Of a DNA stretch of 28,434 nucleotides, positions 19,416 through 25,185 are shown piece after piece. The DNA is from a virus: positions 1 to 28,434 of IMG/VR virus record IMGVR_UViG_3300027710_000105; one strand, given 5' to 3'. How positions within the stretch are numbered: position 1 is the first letter of the stretch; every line of letters begins with the position of its first letter. A program made the translations under genes and the position numbers. Below the pieces are notes generated by a model. That model did no database searches. It had not been told where the DNA came from and worked only from the letters and a program-made list of their open reading frames with translations.

Positions 19416-19492
19416 TGGCGCACCGTAGGGGACTCGAACCCCTGGCCTCTTGCGTGACAGGCAAGCGATCTAACCAACTGAGCTAACGGTGC
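19416..19492 (-). tRNA. tRNA-Asp(GTC)
   Basis: Acceptor GCACCGT/ACGGTGC, anticodon stem CTTGC/GCAAG with loop CTGTCAC, encoded CCA. Confidence 0.95.
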
Positions 19493-19501
19493 AAATAAAA
19501 C

Positions 19502-19576
19502 GGTAGTTGGAATCTTACTTCAACACGCTCTAGGCGTATCGGTCTGGTGGAGTTAACCACGATTCAAGCAACTACC
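19502..19576 (-). ncRNA. Novel structured RNA, family A/B, copy A
   Basis: 75 nt between tRNA-Tyr and tRNA-Asp. Outer helix GGTAGTTG/CAACTACC, inner helix GAATC/GATTC, hairpin GTGG-TTAACT-CCAC, then CAGACCGA, hairpin CGC-CTAGA-GCG, then GTTGAAGTAA. Copy B at 27522-27591 conserves the joining sequences while the inner helix and second hairpin change by compensating pairs. No CCA, no anticodon arm. Confidence 0.6.
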
Positions 19577-19582
19577 TAATCT

Positions 19583-19669
19583 TGGTGGAGACGACTGGAG
19601 TCGAACCAGTAGTGCCTTTCGGGCGGCGGATTTACAGTCCACTGGGGTTACCAATTTTCCTACATCTCC
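19583..19669 (-). tRNA. tRNA-Tyr(GTA)
   Basis: Class II; acceptor GGAGATG/CGTCTCC, loop CTGTAAA, long variable arm, encoded CCA. Confidence 0.95.
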
Positions 19670-19675
19670 AAGATT

Positions 19676-19750
19676 TGGAAGAGCTACGGGGAATCGAACC
19701 CCGCTTACAAGGATGAAAACCTTGTGTCCTAACCGATAGACGATAGCTCC
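19676..19750 (-). tRNA. tRNA-Glu(TTC)
   Basis: Anticodon stem CAAGG/CCTTG with loop TTTTCAT; T-arm CGGGG/CCCCG; acceptor GGAGCTA/TAGCTCT; encoded CCA. Confidence 0.94.
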
Positions 19751-19760
19751 ATAATAAAAC

Positions 19761-19842
19761 GATACACTAGCCGACCCCGGGATTTTAACCCAGTATTCAT
19801 ATTAGTTTTACACGAGTTTTACGCTCGGTCAATTAGTGTATC
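19761..19842 (-). ncRNA. tRNA-like structured RNA with extra outer helix
   Basis: Outer 9-bp helix GATACACTA/TAGTGTATC; inside, TTGACC/GGTCGG, a 7-nt-loop hairpin CGAG-CGTAAAA-CTCG and a T-arm CTGGG-TTAAAAT-CCCGG. Lacks CCA and a proper D-arm. Confidence 0.45.
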
Positions 19843-19845
19843 AAA

Positions 19846-20100
19846 AGATGATTCACTGCACTCATTTCCTTAGATCGCTCGGTGCAGTGAATGAAATCAT
19901 ATAGAAACACATAAAAGCAATACTAACCTGCAATTCACCGCCTCTCTCGGACTTGTTAAAAAACTGCCGATTGCGTAACTTAGCTGGACTTTCAAACTAA
20001 TATGCGTTTTTATATGATTCCTCGCTACACGTTCTTTCACAAGATTGTGGACTGTTATCACTCAGCATCATTATCGTGCTTTGTGTTGTCTATGCGAGGA
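19846..20100 (-). ncRNA. Tandem structured RNAs (hairpin, E5, and a third element)
   Basis: No gene here. 19851-19892 is an 11-bp hairpin (ATTCACTGCAC/GTGCAGTGAAT). 19896-20018 (E5) has arms ATCATATA/TATATGAT next to the AAACACA motif. 20019-20100 has arms TCCTCGC/GCGAGGA. Each could be a separate processed RNA between tRNAs. Confidence 0.4.
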
Positions 20101-20165
20101 TATCACATTTTATAAATTTTTAATGAACTGTTAGCAACTACTCTATCATTTGTTGCTATGTGTCT

Positions 20166-20194
20166 ATTATAACACCGTTTGAATTAATTGTCAA
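20166..20194 (-). promoter_or_regulatory. Sigma70 promoter, perfect consensus
   Basis: -35 TTGACA (20194-20189), 17-nt spacer, -10 TATAAT (20171-20166). Drives the structured RNAs and tRNAs Glu, Tyr, Asp. Just upstream, 20199-20244 forms a 10-bp hairpin TTTGTTTCAG/CTGAAACAAA. Confidence 0.9.
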
Positions 20195-20268
20195 GAACTT
20201 TGTTTCAGTGCCGTTGCATATGCGGTGGACCTATCTGAAACAAACTCTTTTTCTCAACTCATGCTATG

Positions 20269-20297
20269 ATTGTATCATAAGCACCATTTATTGTCAA
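20269..20297 (-). promoter_or_regulatory. Sigma70 promoter
   Basis: -35 TTGACA (20297-20292), 17-nt spacer, -10 TACAAT (20274-20269). Upstream, TGTTGTA-GAAA-TACAACA (20308-20325) repeats the GAAA-loop hairpin of the terminator at 10213. Confidence 0.8.
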
Positions 20298-20326
20298 ATT
20301 TTATCTTGTTGTATTTCTACAACAGA

Positions 20327-20438
20327 ACCAAATTAAAACACACTATGAGAATCACACTTCCCAAGTTCTCACGCTTGGTTACAACTAGAAGTTACAGACA
20401 GATTCGGCTGTCCTGTGAGTAATGTGTTTTAATTTGGT
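20327..20438 (-). ncRNA. Structured spacer RNA E6
   Basis: 16-bp perfect inverted repeat ACCAAATTAAAACACA / TGTGTTTTAATTTGGT. The 5' arm begins with the ACCA end of tRNA-Arg(TCT). Inside are helix TCACA/TGTGA and three hairpins (GACAG/CTGTC, AACT/AGTT, CCAAG/CTTGG), a cloverleaf-like layout. Confidence 0.55.
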
Positions 20439-20509
20439 CCGGGGTACAGGAATCGAACCTGTATCGACTGCTTAGAAGGCAGCTATATTATCCATTATAT
20501 TAACCCCAG
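20435..20509 (-). tRNA. tRNA-Arg(TCT)
   Basis: Acceptor CTGGGGT/ACCCCGG, loop CTTCTAA, T-loop TTCGATT, encoded CCA. Reads AGA. Confidence 0.94.
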
Positions 20510-20518
20510 ATAAATTTC

Positions 20519-21106
20519 TTACTTGCCCCTATTGTAGCAGATTGATGAATTATTGTCAAGCCCTCTATCACGGAGAATTTTATTTCTTCTTTTGTAAATT
20601 GCCGCGTTAGAAATTCCTAACATATTCTCCAACTCAGATATTCCATGCTTACTCATTAAGTCGATAAGGTCAATCTTATCCCAATCAACCTTGCGTCTGT
20701 TTGTTGTAGCACACGTAGGGGAACAGAAACTATTTGTAATAGGTTTATCTGAGCCACATACAGGACAAGAATCATATTCTTGTATTTTTTTAATAGAAGT
20801 AAATTCTTCATTAAAGATAGCGTGTTGTTCAGGTAACTCTCTTAGACCTGCATGAATCTCACTATGGCAATTGTGGCAAACTAAGATGCATTTTTTTAAT
20901 TCACCAACTACTTTATCCCACGTTTTAGGATTGGCTCTTAACCTACCAAACGCTAATTCTTTTTGTGTCGGATCTATATGATGGAAAGCCAATCCCTCTT
21001 TACATGTATCGTAACCACAGCATTGACATTTGCCCCCCATAGCTTCCACCATACGCTCTTTAGTGCGGTGACGCCATGCTTTAACTCTATTTGATGATAT
21101 TGACAT
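20519..21106 (-). CDS. HNH homing endonuclease with C-terminal zinc ribbon, 195 aa
   Basis: HNH core CQCCGYDTCKEGLAFHHIDP and CILVCHNCHSEIHAGL; then CPVCGSDKPITNSFCSPTC zinc ribbon; and KIDLIDLMSKHGISELENML, GISNAAIYKRRNKI helix-turn-helix. Start ATG 21106 behind AGAGG. Late-only control is predicted (see 21111-21156). The last 13 codons (to RGK-stop) cover the complete promoter of tRNA-Arg(TCT), so the 3' end of the gene runs through tRNA control sequence. Confidence 0.88.
   Translation of the reverse strand: MSISSNRVKAWRHRTKERMVEAMGGKCQCCGYDTCKEGLAFHHIDPTQKELAFGRLRANPKTWDKVVGELKKCILVCHNCHSEIHAGLRELPEQHAIFNEEFTSIKKIQEYDSCPVCGSDKPITNSFCSPTCATTNRRKVDWDKIDLIDLMSKHGISELENMLGISNAAIYKRRNKILRDRGLDNNSSICYNRGK
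20531..20559 (-). promoter_or_regulatory. Sigma70 promoter of tRNA-Arg, inside an HNH gene
   Basis: -35 TTGACA (20559-20554), 17-nt spacer, -10 TACAAT (20536-20531), entirely within the final codons of the HNH gene. Confidence 0.85.
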
Positions 21107-21110
21107 AAGA

Positions 21111-21156
21111 TATAACCTCTAACCTTCATATCTATTTATACAAAGTAGAGGTTATA
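21111..21156 (-). promoter_or_regulatory. Late promoter inside a translation-blocking inverted repeat
   Basis: Perfect late box TATAAATA (21140-21133) between 11-bp arms TATAACCTCTA (21156-21146) and TAGAGGTTATA (21121-21111). The downstream arm contains the AGAGG ribosome-binding site. Late RNA (+1 near 21127) lacks the upstream arm. Confidence 0.8.
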
Positions 21157-21165
21157 GTTATATAT

Positions 21166-21244
21166 TGGCTCCGGATGTGAGATTCGAACTCACCTAACCA
21201 GTGATTAACAGTCACGCCCATGCACCTAGCTCGGGTTTTCCGGA
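21166..21244 (-). tRNA. tRNA-Asn(GTT)
   Basis: Loop CTGTTAA; acceptor TCCGGA paired, last pair A-A; T-arm GTGAG/CTCAC; encoded CCA. Confidence 0.9.
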
Positions 21245-21252
21245 ATAAAATT

Positions 21253-21328
21253 TGGTGCCCACACCATGATTCGAACACGGCACCTACGCATTACAAGTGC
21301 GTTGCTCTACCAAATGAGCTATGTGGGC
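21253..21328 (-). tRNA. tRNA-Thr(TGT)
   Basis: Acceptor GCCCACA/TGTGGGC, anticodon stem ACGCA/TGCGT with loop CTTGTAA, encoded CCA. Reads ACA. Confidence 0.95.
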
Positions 21329-21346
21329 GTCTTTTTATTTAACTGA

Positions 21347-21375
21347 AGTATATCACAACGAAACTTTTTTGTCAA
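21347..21375 (-). promoter_or_regulatory. Sigma70 promoter
   Basis: -35 TTGACA (21375-21370), 17-nt spacer, -10 TATACT (21352-21347), driving tRNA-Thr and tRNA-Asn. Confidence 0.85.
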
Positions 21376-21394
21376 GCCTCATTGTGATATCTTC

Positions 21395-21955
21395 CTAAGA
21401 AAGCAAGATTCTCGAATGCTTCGGGACACCTGATAGCAAGTATTCCATTTGATCTGCTAGGATCGTGCGATGTTGTAGAATCATGTTTTCGTAATGGTTG
21501 GGTGCATACGGTGCGTACAGTAGTTCCATACGTGCTTCTTTCAAAGACTTATGGCCCTTCTTGCTGTTACAATCCTTACACGCAGTAACTACGTTCATCC
21601 AAGTATTTTCGCCACCATGATACTTTGGTACAACATGGTCACGGCTTAGATTGTTATAGTTGGGATGATGCTCTCCGCAATATGCACACACGTACCTATC
21701 ACGACCAAACAATGTTCGGTTAGTAAGTGCTACAGTAGTATGCTTATGAGGGTTAAAACTATGACCCTTAATTGCAATTATTGAAGGAGTTTCTAGGTAG
21801 CTTTCAGTTCCGTCATTTTGAATTCCCCCGCGGTACTTAGCCACAATTTCACCCATTGACCATGCTACTGAATCAGTTGCGTGGTAGGCGATTGCGTCAT
21901 CGTATGAGATCCACTGACGGGGAACTCCTGAGATATCTAATGCTAGAACGGACAT
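21395..21955 (-). CDS. HNH endonuclease (HNH_5-type), 186 aa
   Basis: N-terminal LALDISGVPRQWISYDDAIA, middle RDRYVCAYCGEHHPNYNNLS then RDHVVPKYHGGENTWMNVVT and ACKDCNSKKGHKSLKEARME. This matches the widespread cellular and phage HNH_5 family (CxYCG, SRDHVxPxSRGG, NVVxACxxCNxKKG). It has a normal leader with CAAAGGAGTATAGC and no late box, so it behaves as a resident gene, not like the invading HNH genes. Possible role in DNA processing or packaging (inference). Confidence 0.85.
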   Translation of the reverse strand: MSVLALDISGVPRQWISYDDAIAYHATDSVAWSMGEIVAKYRGGIQNDGTESYLETPSIIAIKGHSFNPHKHTTVALTNRTLFGRDRYVCAYCGEHHPNYNNLSRDHVVPKYHGGENTWMNVVTACKDCNSKKGHKSLKEARMELLYAPYAPNHYENMILQHRTILADQMEYLLSGVPKHSRILLS

Positions 21956-22000
21956 GCTATACTCCTTTGCGTTACTGTCTACATCTATTTAATGCCTTGA

Positions 22001-22075
22001 TGGAGGGACATGAGAGATTCGAACTCCCGACCTTTGGTTTCGAAGACCAAGACTCTTCCTCTGAGTTAATGTCCC
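22001..22075 (-). tRNA. tRNA-Arg(TCG)
   Basis: Acceptor GGGACAT/ATGTCCC, anticodon stem TTGGT/ACCAA with loop CTTCGAA, encoded CCA. Reads CGA. Confidence 0.94.
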
Positions 22076-22082
22076 ATATTCT

Positions 22083-22111
22083 ATTATATGACAAACACCA
22101 TTATTTGTCAA
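22083..22111 (-). promoter_or_regulatory. Sigma70 promoter, perfect consensus
   Basis: -35 TTGACA (22111-22106), 17-nt spacer, -10 TATAAT (22088-22083), placing +1 a few nt before tRNA-Arg(TCG). Confidence 0.9.
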
Positions 22112-22120
22112 GTTGTTGTG

Positions 22121-22651
22121 TCAATCTGCTGAGGGGAAATTACTATCTAAAAATTTTATAGCATCGTTCATTGTAAACGGTCTAGTAAAACTTATTGAAA
22201 CAAGATATCGCATCTCATTTGAGAAATTAAAACCTGTATGCCACTCAGATCCATTGAACAAATACATAGAGTTTGGCTTATATTTCAATGGTTTGATATT
22301 GGGTATGTGACCAGGACCCAAACTTTTGTTGTTTTTATCACCGAACAATGTGTAACTGTTGTCAAAACAATTTAATAATACACTCATTGACGCATTTCTA
22401 TCGTAATCACGATGCCAATGATAACTAGTATTTGGTTCTAATCGTTGAATATAGAGGCGTTCTGGTTCAACAAAATTATCTATCAACATTTTAGTCTTGG
22501 GGTTATCATTGAATATAGACGCAGGAATTCTGAGTGCCCATTCAACGTGGTTGACTATACGATACCAATCGTCAGGGGATGCATCGTTCAGCATAGACCA
22601 CAGACTATCCATAGTCTGTTGTGTTAATGTTTCAAATTCTTTAAAATACAT
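22121..22651 (-). CDS. 2OG-Fe(II) oxygenase-like protein, 176 aa
   Basis: SYHWHRDYDRNASMSVLLNC carries His80-x-Asp82, followed by PNSMYLFNGSEWHTGFNFSN and EMRYLVSISFTRPF with His138 and Arg148, the HxD...H...R set of 2-oxoglutarate oxygenases related to aspartyl/asparaginyl hydroxylase. Distinct from the 18715 gene but the same fold class. Late-type box ACTAAATA (22663-22656), 4 nt, then ATG 22651: leaderless late mRNA predicted. Substrate unknown. Confidence 0.78.
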   Translation of the reverse strand: MYFKEFETLTQQTMDSLWSMLNDASPDDWYRIVNHVEWALRIPASIFNDNPKTKMLIDNFVEPERLYIQRLEPNTSYHWHRDYDRNASMSVLLNCFDNSYTLFGDKNNKSLGPGHIPNIKPLKYKPNSMYLFNGSEWHTGFNFSNEMRYLVSISFTRPFTMNDAIKFLDSNFPSAD

Positions 22652-22655
22652 CAGT

Positions 22656-22663
22656 TATTTAGT
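22656..22663 (-). promoter_or_regulatory. T4-type late promoter box (CTAAATA variant), leaderless spacing
   Basis: ACTAAATA, ACTG, ATG 22651. No ribosome-binding site upstream. Confidence 0.55.
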
Positions 22664-22688
22664 GTTGTATTTTACTAAATTGAATTAT

Positions 22689-22767
22689 TGGTACCCCCTC
22701 TCGGAGTCGAACCGAGAACACTCTTCCTTTTGAGAGAAGCGACTTTGCCAGATTTGTCCAAGGGGGC
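22689..22767 (-). tRNA. tRNA-Leu(CAA), copy 1
   Basis: Acceptor GCCCCCT/AGGGGGT, anticodon stem CTTCT/GGAAG with loop CTCAAAA, T-arm CTCGG/CCGAG, encoded CCA. The variable region is only about 6 nt, unusual for leucine. Nearly identical body to the copy at 27154. Confidence 0.85.
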
Positions 22768-22768
22768 A

Positions 22769-22844
22769 TGGTGGCTACAGCTGGACTCGAACCAGCAACA
22801 CAAGAATTTTCAGTCCTCTGCTCTACCATTGGAGCTATGTAGCC
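22769..22844 (-). tRNA. tRNA-Phe(GAA)
   Basis: Acceptor GGCTACA/TGTAGCC, loop CTGAAAA, T-arm GCTGG/CCAGC, encoded CCA. One base from the next tRNA. Confidence 0.93.
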
Positions 22845-22845
22845 A

Positions 22846-23019
22846 TTATTTTGTTTGCGGAATCTTTCTGAGACTATCTAGTTTCACTAGACACTCACGC
22901 TGAGTTTCCATTCTGAACACACGCAGATAATCTACGCCGTCAATCTTTTGAATGTCCTTCAGATTTTTACAGAAGAACTTTTCTTTGTTTCTCATGTTTT
23001 CAAAATAAACTGTTTTCAT
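22846..23019 (-). CDS. Hypothetical protein, 57 aa
   Basis: MKTVYFENMRNKEKFFCKNL, KDIQKIDGVDYLRVFRMETQ, RECLVKLDSLRKIPQTK. A basic, mixed alpha/beta protein with a KDIxxIDGVDYLRVFR strand. Strong ribosome-binding site CAAGGAGAA; start 1 nt after the stop of the 30-aa gene; its stop is 2 nt before tRNA-Phe. Recognised as a phage small-protein type; no function. Confidence 0.75.
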   Translation of the reverse strand: MKTVYFENMRNKEKFFCKNLKDIQKIDGVDYLRVFRMETQRECLVKLDSLRKIPQTK

Positions 23020-23020
23020 T

Positions 23021-23113
23021 TCATTCTCCTTGATAAAGTGACTCTCTGTAAATTTCGCACAACAAAGTCCATGAATCTATTTGTTCTTTTACTACCCTAT
23101 TCCATGTAATCAT
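23021..23113 (-). CDS. Hypothetical protein, 30 aa
   Basis: ATG 23113 behind AAGGAGATAATAA; peptide MITWNRVVKEQIDSWTLLCE then IYRESLYQGE. One amphipathic helix. Ends one base before the next ATG, forming a two-gene unit with 22846-23019. Confidence 0.55.
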   Translation of the reverse strand: MITWNRVVKEQIDSWTLLCEIYRESLYQGE

Positions 23114-23128
23114 TTATTATCTCCTTGT

Positions 23129-23203
23129 TGGTATCTCCGATCAGAATCGAACTGATATCTATTCTTTAGGAGAGAATGGTTCTATCCATTGAACTACAGA
23201 GAT
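23129..23203 (-). tRNA. tRNA-Arg(CCT)
   Basis: Acceptor ATCTCTG/CGGAGAT, anticodon stem ATTCT/AGAAT with loop CTCCTAA, encoded CCA. Reads AGG. Confidence 0.93.
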
Positions 23204-23208
23204 GTGTT

Positions 23209-23221
23209 TGGTGCCCTTGAC
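23209..23221 (-). pseudogene. Orphan tRNA 3' acceptor strand
   Basis: GTCAAGGGCACCA directly after the CCA of tRNA-Leu(GAG). CAAGGGC pairs perfectly with the orphan 5' acceptor GCCCTTG of the half tRNA at 23975, so both look like pieces of one broken tRNA-Leu. Confidence 0.55.
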
Positions 23222-23301
23222 TGGTAGGATCGACGAGACTCGAACTCGTAAACTGCTGACTCTCATTCAGCAAGGTATACCAATATTCCCTTCACGATCC
23301 C
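23222..23301 (-). tRNA. tRNA-Leu(GAG)
   Basis: Acceptor GGGATCG/CGATCCT, D-arm AAGG/CCTT, anticodon stem GCTGA/TCAGC with loop ATGAGAG, T-arm ACGAG/CTCGT, encoded CCA. Short variable loop. The D-arm and anticodon stem also encode the last residues and TGA stop of the endonuclease 23267-23908. Confidence 0.82.
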
Positions 23302-23908
23302 ATTTATTGATTCGTTGATGTAGTTCTTCTATAGTAATACCGCACATCATTGATTTTTTAGCATTATCCGAGTGTAAGATAAATTTACAATTTGCAGGAT
23401 GTGAAATAACTTTTGGGTCTATACCAAAGTTATATCCATACTGGACTGAAACAATATGATCTCTTACTACTCCTGTTTTATTGGAAGTTCGATGGTACAT
23501 ACCAAACTTTTTTAATAACTCAAATCCTTCAATCTTTTCTATAATCCCAGCTAAATTGAATTGACATTGCTCTCTATAGATCACCTTGTTCAATTTTTCT
23601 TGATCAGATATTTTTCTTTTTCCTAATTGGTTTTTGGCCGCCGCAGCTATTCTTGGGTCGGTTTCTTTAGTTAGCCCCTTAGCCCAGGACATTCTATCTT
23701 TAATTTCTACCGGAAGGTTTTTATATGTTTCGACATAATCTCTTCCGCATTTTTTTAATCCGTTGCTGTTCTTCTTTTTATTTGCTAAACAACTGTTGCT
23801 ACTTTTACAGCACATTAATCTATTAGATCCGTTGATAAATTTAGCAACGGTGCCGCAACCATAAGAACATAGCTCAGTAGTTTGTATAGGATTGGAAATT
23901 CTTTTCAT
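23267..23908 (-). CDS. HNH-variant homing endonuclease, 213 aa
   Basis: Zinc-ribbon start (CSYGCGTVAKF...CCKSSNSC), then GVVRDHIVSVQYGYNFGIDP, KVISHPANCKFILHSDNAKK. The RDHxVSV...SHPxNC..HSxNxKK block is shared with 26201-26983, defining one subfamily of phage HNH-like homing enzymes. ATG 23908 lies 4 nt after CATAAATA (23920-23913), so a leaderless late mRNA. Its stop TGA lies inside tRNA-Leu(GAG), and half a tRNA-Leu precedes the promoter. Confidence 0.82.
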   Translation of the reverse strand: MKRISNPIQTTELCSYGCGTVAKFINGSNRLMCCKSSNSCLANKKKNSNGLKKCGRDYVETYKNLPVEIKDRMSWAKGLTKETDPRIAAAAKNQLGKRKISDQEKLNKVIYREQCQFNLAGIIEKIEGFELLKKFGMYHRTSNKTGVVRDHIVSVQYGYNFGIDPKVISHPANCKFILHSDNAKKSMMCGITIEELHQRINKWDREGNIGIPC

Positions 23909-23912
23909 ACTA

Positions 23913-23920
23913 TATTTATG
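23913..23920 (-). promoter_or_regulatory. T4-type late promoter box, leaderless spacing
   Basis: CATAAATA, TAGT, ATG 23908. Directly upstream is the 13-bp hairpin 23925-23953. Confidence 0.7.
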
Positions 23921-23924
23921 CAAT

Positions 23925-23975
23925 ACACGCAAACTCTGACAGAGTTTGCGTGTCTACCAATTCCACCACAAGGGC
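23925..23975 (-). pseudogene. 5' half of a tRNA-Leu ending in a perfect hairpin
   Basis: GCCCTTG acceptor, D-arm GGTGGAATTGGTAGACAC, then ACACGCAAACTCT-GTC-AGAGTTTGCGTGT, a 13-bp perfect hairpin replacing the anticodon arm. The rest of the tRNA is missing; the endonuclease late promoter follows. Confidence 0.65.
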
Positions 23976-23984
23976 ATAAAATTT

Positions 23985-24059
23985 TGGTAGTCGATAGTGG
24001 TGTCGAACCACTGACCTCTTCGATGTCAACGAAGCGTTCTACCGCTGAACTAATCGACT
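23985..24059 (-). tRNA. tRNA-Val(GAC)
   Basis: Acceptor AGTCGAT/ATCGACT, anticodon stem CTTCG/CGAAG with loop TTGACAT, T-arm AGTGG/CCACT, encoded CCA. Confidence 0.95.
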
Positions 24060-24065
24060 ATATGT

Positions 24066-24157
24066 TGGCGGAAAGCAGAGGAGTCGAACCCCATCCCTGT
24101 TAAGAGAACCTGGTTTTCAAGGCCAGTCGCAGGACCAACCCCGCTGCATTACTTTCC
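24066..24157 (-). tRNA. tRNA-Ser(TGA), second copy
   Basis: Class II with long variable arm; acceptor GGAAAGT/GCTTTCC, D-arm GCAG/CTGC, loop CTTGAAA with a C-A mismatch in the anticodon stem and an imperfect T-stem; encoded CCA. More degenerate than the copy at 13459. Confidence 0.82.
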
Positions 24158-24165
24158 AATATTAC

Positions 24166-24241
24166 TGGTCTCCGTGATAGGTCTCGAACCTACGGCCTCA
24201 AGTTCCCCGAACTTGCGCTCTTCCAACTGAGCTACACAGAG
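24166..24241 (-). tRNA. tRNA-Pro(GGG), C33 variant
   Basis: Acceptor CTCTGTG/CACGGAG, anticodon stem CAAGT/ACTTG with loop TCGGGGA, encoded CCA. Position 33 is C, not the nearly universal U. Confidence 0.85.
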
Positions 24242-24248
24242 ATAATTC

Positions 24249-24617
24249 TTACAAGGAAGAAATACTCTTCCATTTATATTTTCTAGCACAATGAATACTA
24301 TTGTTCAGTGCGCTTGCACATGGAAACTTATGACCTTTTCTGAAAGTCCATTCGTTTATTTTGAATGACTTCAATACCTGATCACCGTTCCACCATCCAC
24401 GCTCACACTTAATGTAACCTAGTTCTTCTAACTGGTTACGCAACTTAGTGAATTCATCGTGGTCTTTGTTACTGATACTGACACCCTTGTCATATCCCTT
24501 AAGGACTTTGATAAGGTCCTCGTGAGTTGGATTATTACGATCTTTGATAAAGTCGTGTTCAGTCCTAACAATAACATCACAAATAAAACTTTCATCAATA
24601 GTGAATTGTCTTAACAT
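24249..24617 (-). CDS. Conserved phage protein of unknown function, 122 aa
   Basis: Features: DVIVRTEHDFIKDRNNPTHE, FTKLRNQLEELGYIKCERGW, WNGDQVLKSFKINEWTFRKG, HKFPCASALNN. The xLRxQLExxGYIxxERGWWNGDxVLKxFxxN pattern is one I recognise in T4-like phages as a conserved hypothetical. It has a modest ribosome-binding site (AGGATC) and stops 8 nt before tRNA-Pro(GGG). Possibly a winged-helix-like DNA-binding protein (inference). Confidence 0.75.
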   Translation of the reverse strand: MLRQFTIDESFICDVIVRTEHDFIKDRNNPTHEDLIKVLKGYDKGVSISNKDHDEFTKLRNQLEELGYIKCERGWWNGDQVLKSFKINEWTFRKGHKFPCASALNNSIHCARKYKWKSISSL

Positions 24618-24633
24618 TACTGATCCTGTTGTT

Positions 24634-24734
24634 TGGTCGGCGTAGTTGAAATCGCATCAACAAGCCAGGTCATGTCTTTTGTACATTATGCACAGGACCT
24701 GCTGAGGCTTCCTCAGTACCCGGGATATACGCCT
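24634..24734 (-). ncRNA. Cloverleaf tRNA-like RNA without a normal anticodon
   Basis: Acceptor GGCGTA/TACGCC followed by G-A-CCA, T-arm GTTGA-TGCGATT-TCAAC, hairpin CTGAGG-AAG-CCTCAG and a long arm CAGGTC/GACCTG. 101 nt. Ends in CCA like a tRNA, but no 7-nt U33 anticodon loop can be drawn. Confidence 0.5.
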
Positions 24735-24739
24735 ATGAT

Positions 24740-24813
24740 TGGTGCTCAAACTAAGAATCGAACTTAGATTTCATTCGTACCAAGAATGTGTTCTACCATT
24801 GAACTATAAGAGC
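24740..24813 (-). tRNA. tRNA-Thr(GGT)
   Basis: Anticodon stem CATTC/GAATG with loop TTGGTAC, T-arm CTAAG/CTTAG; acceptor GCTCTTA/TTTGAGC has two T-T mismatches; encoded CCA. Possibly beginning to decay. Confidence 0.85.
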
Positions 24814-24966
24814 AAGTTGGGAGCCTAGCTATCTTAGTGTCAGTAAGACTCACTAGATTGTCTCGTACACAAGAGTTTACACTACCTATATAATCATACT
24901 ATAGTGTCACACACCAGCATAGTGTGCTAGATTACTCGGGACTCATCGTGTCGTCTATCCCTTAAC
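24814..24966 (-). ncRNA. Structured spacer between tRNA-Ile and tRNA-Thr
   Basis: Begins right after the CCA of tRNA-Ile; AGTTAAGGGA pairs with TCCCAACT at the other end (2-nt bulge). Inner hairpins CACAC/GTGTG and TAGTG/CACTA. No gene. Confidence 0.4.
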
Positions 24967-25041
24967 TGGTACCCGGTGATGGTTACGATCCATCTACAGC
25001 TGCCTTATCAAGACAGTACCTCACCATTCGGTCTACCGGGT
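24967..25041 (-). tRNA. tRNA-Ile(GAT), copy 1, odd T-loop
   Basis: Acceptor ACCCGGT/ACCGGGT, anticodon stem CTGTC/GGCAG with loop TTGATAA, encoded CCA. T-loop reads ATCGTAA instead of TTCGANN. Confidence 0.88.
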
Positions 25042-25054
25042 ATAAAATTAAAAT

Positions 25055-25128
25055 TGGTGCTCCTTGACAGAATCGAACTGCCGTATCCGCGTTACAAAGG
25101 CGGTGTAATACCATTATACGAAAAGAGC
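25055..25128 (-). tRNA. tRNA-Thr(TGT), second copy
   Basis: Acceptor GCTCTTT/AAGGAGC, loop TTTGTAA flanked by CCGC/GCGG with one C-C mismatch, encoded CCA. Confidence 0.85.
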
Positions 25129-25185
25129 TAATTGGTGGAGATGCCGGGATTCGAACCGCGGACAAGAACTTTTACAGAGTTAGAG

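Noticed and set aside
24900-24966. Hammerhead ribozyme candidate (GATGAGTCCC near 24935)
   Set aside because: CTGATGA is not matched (CGATGAG) and no GAAAC partner lies at the right place.
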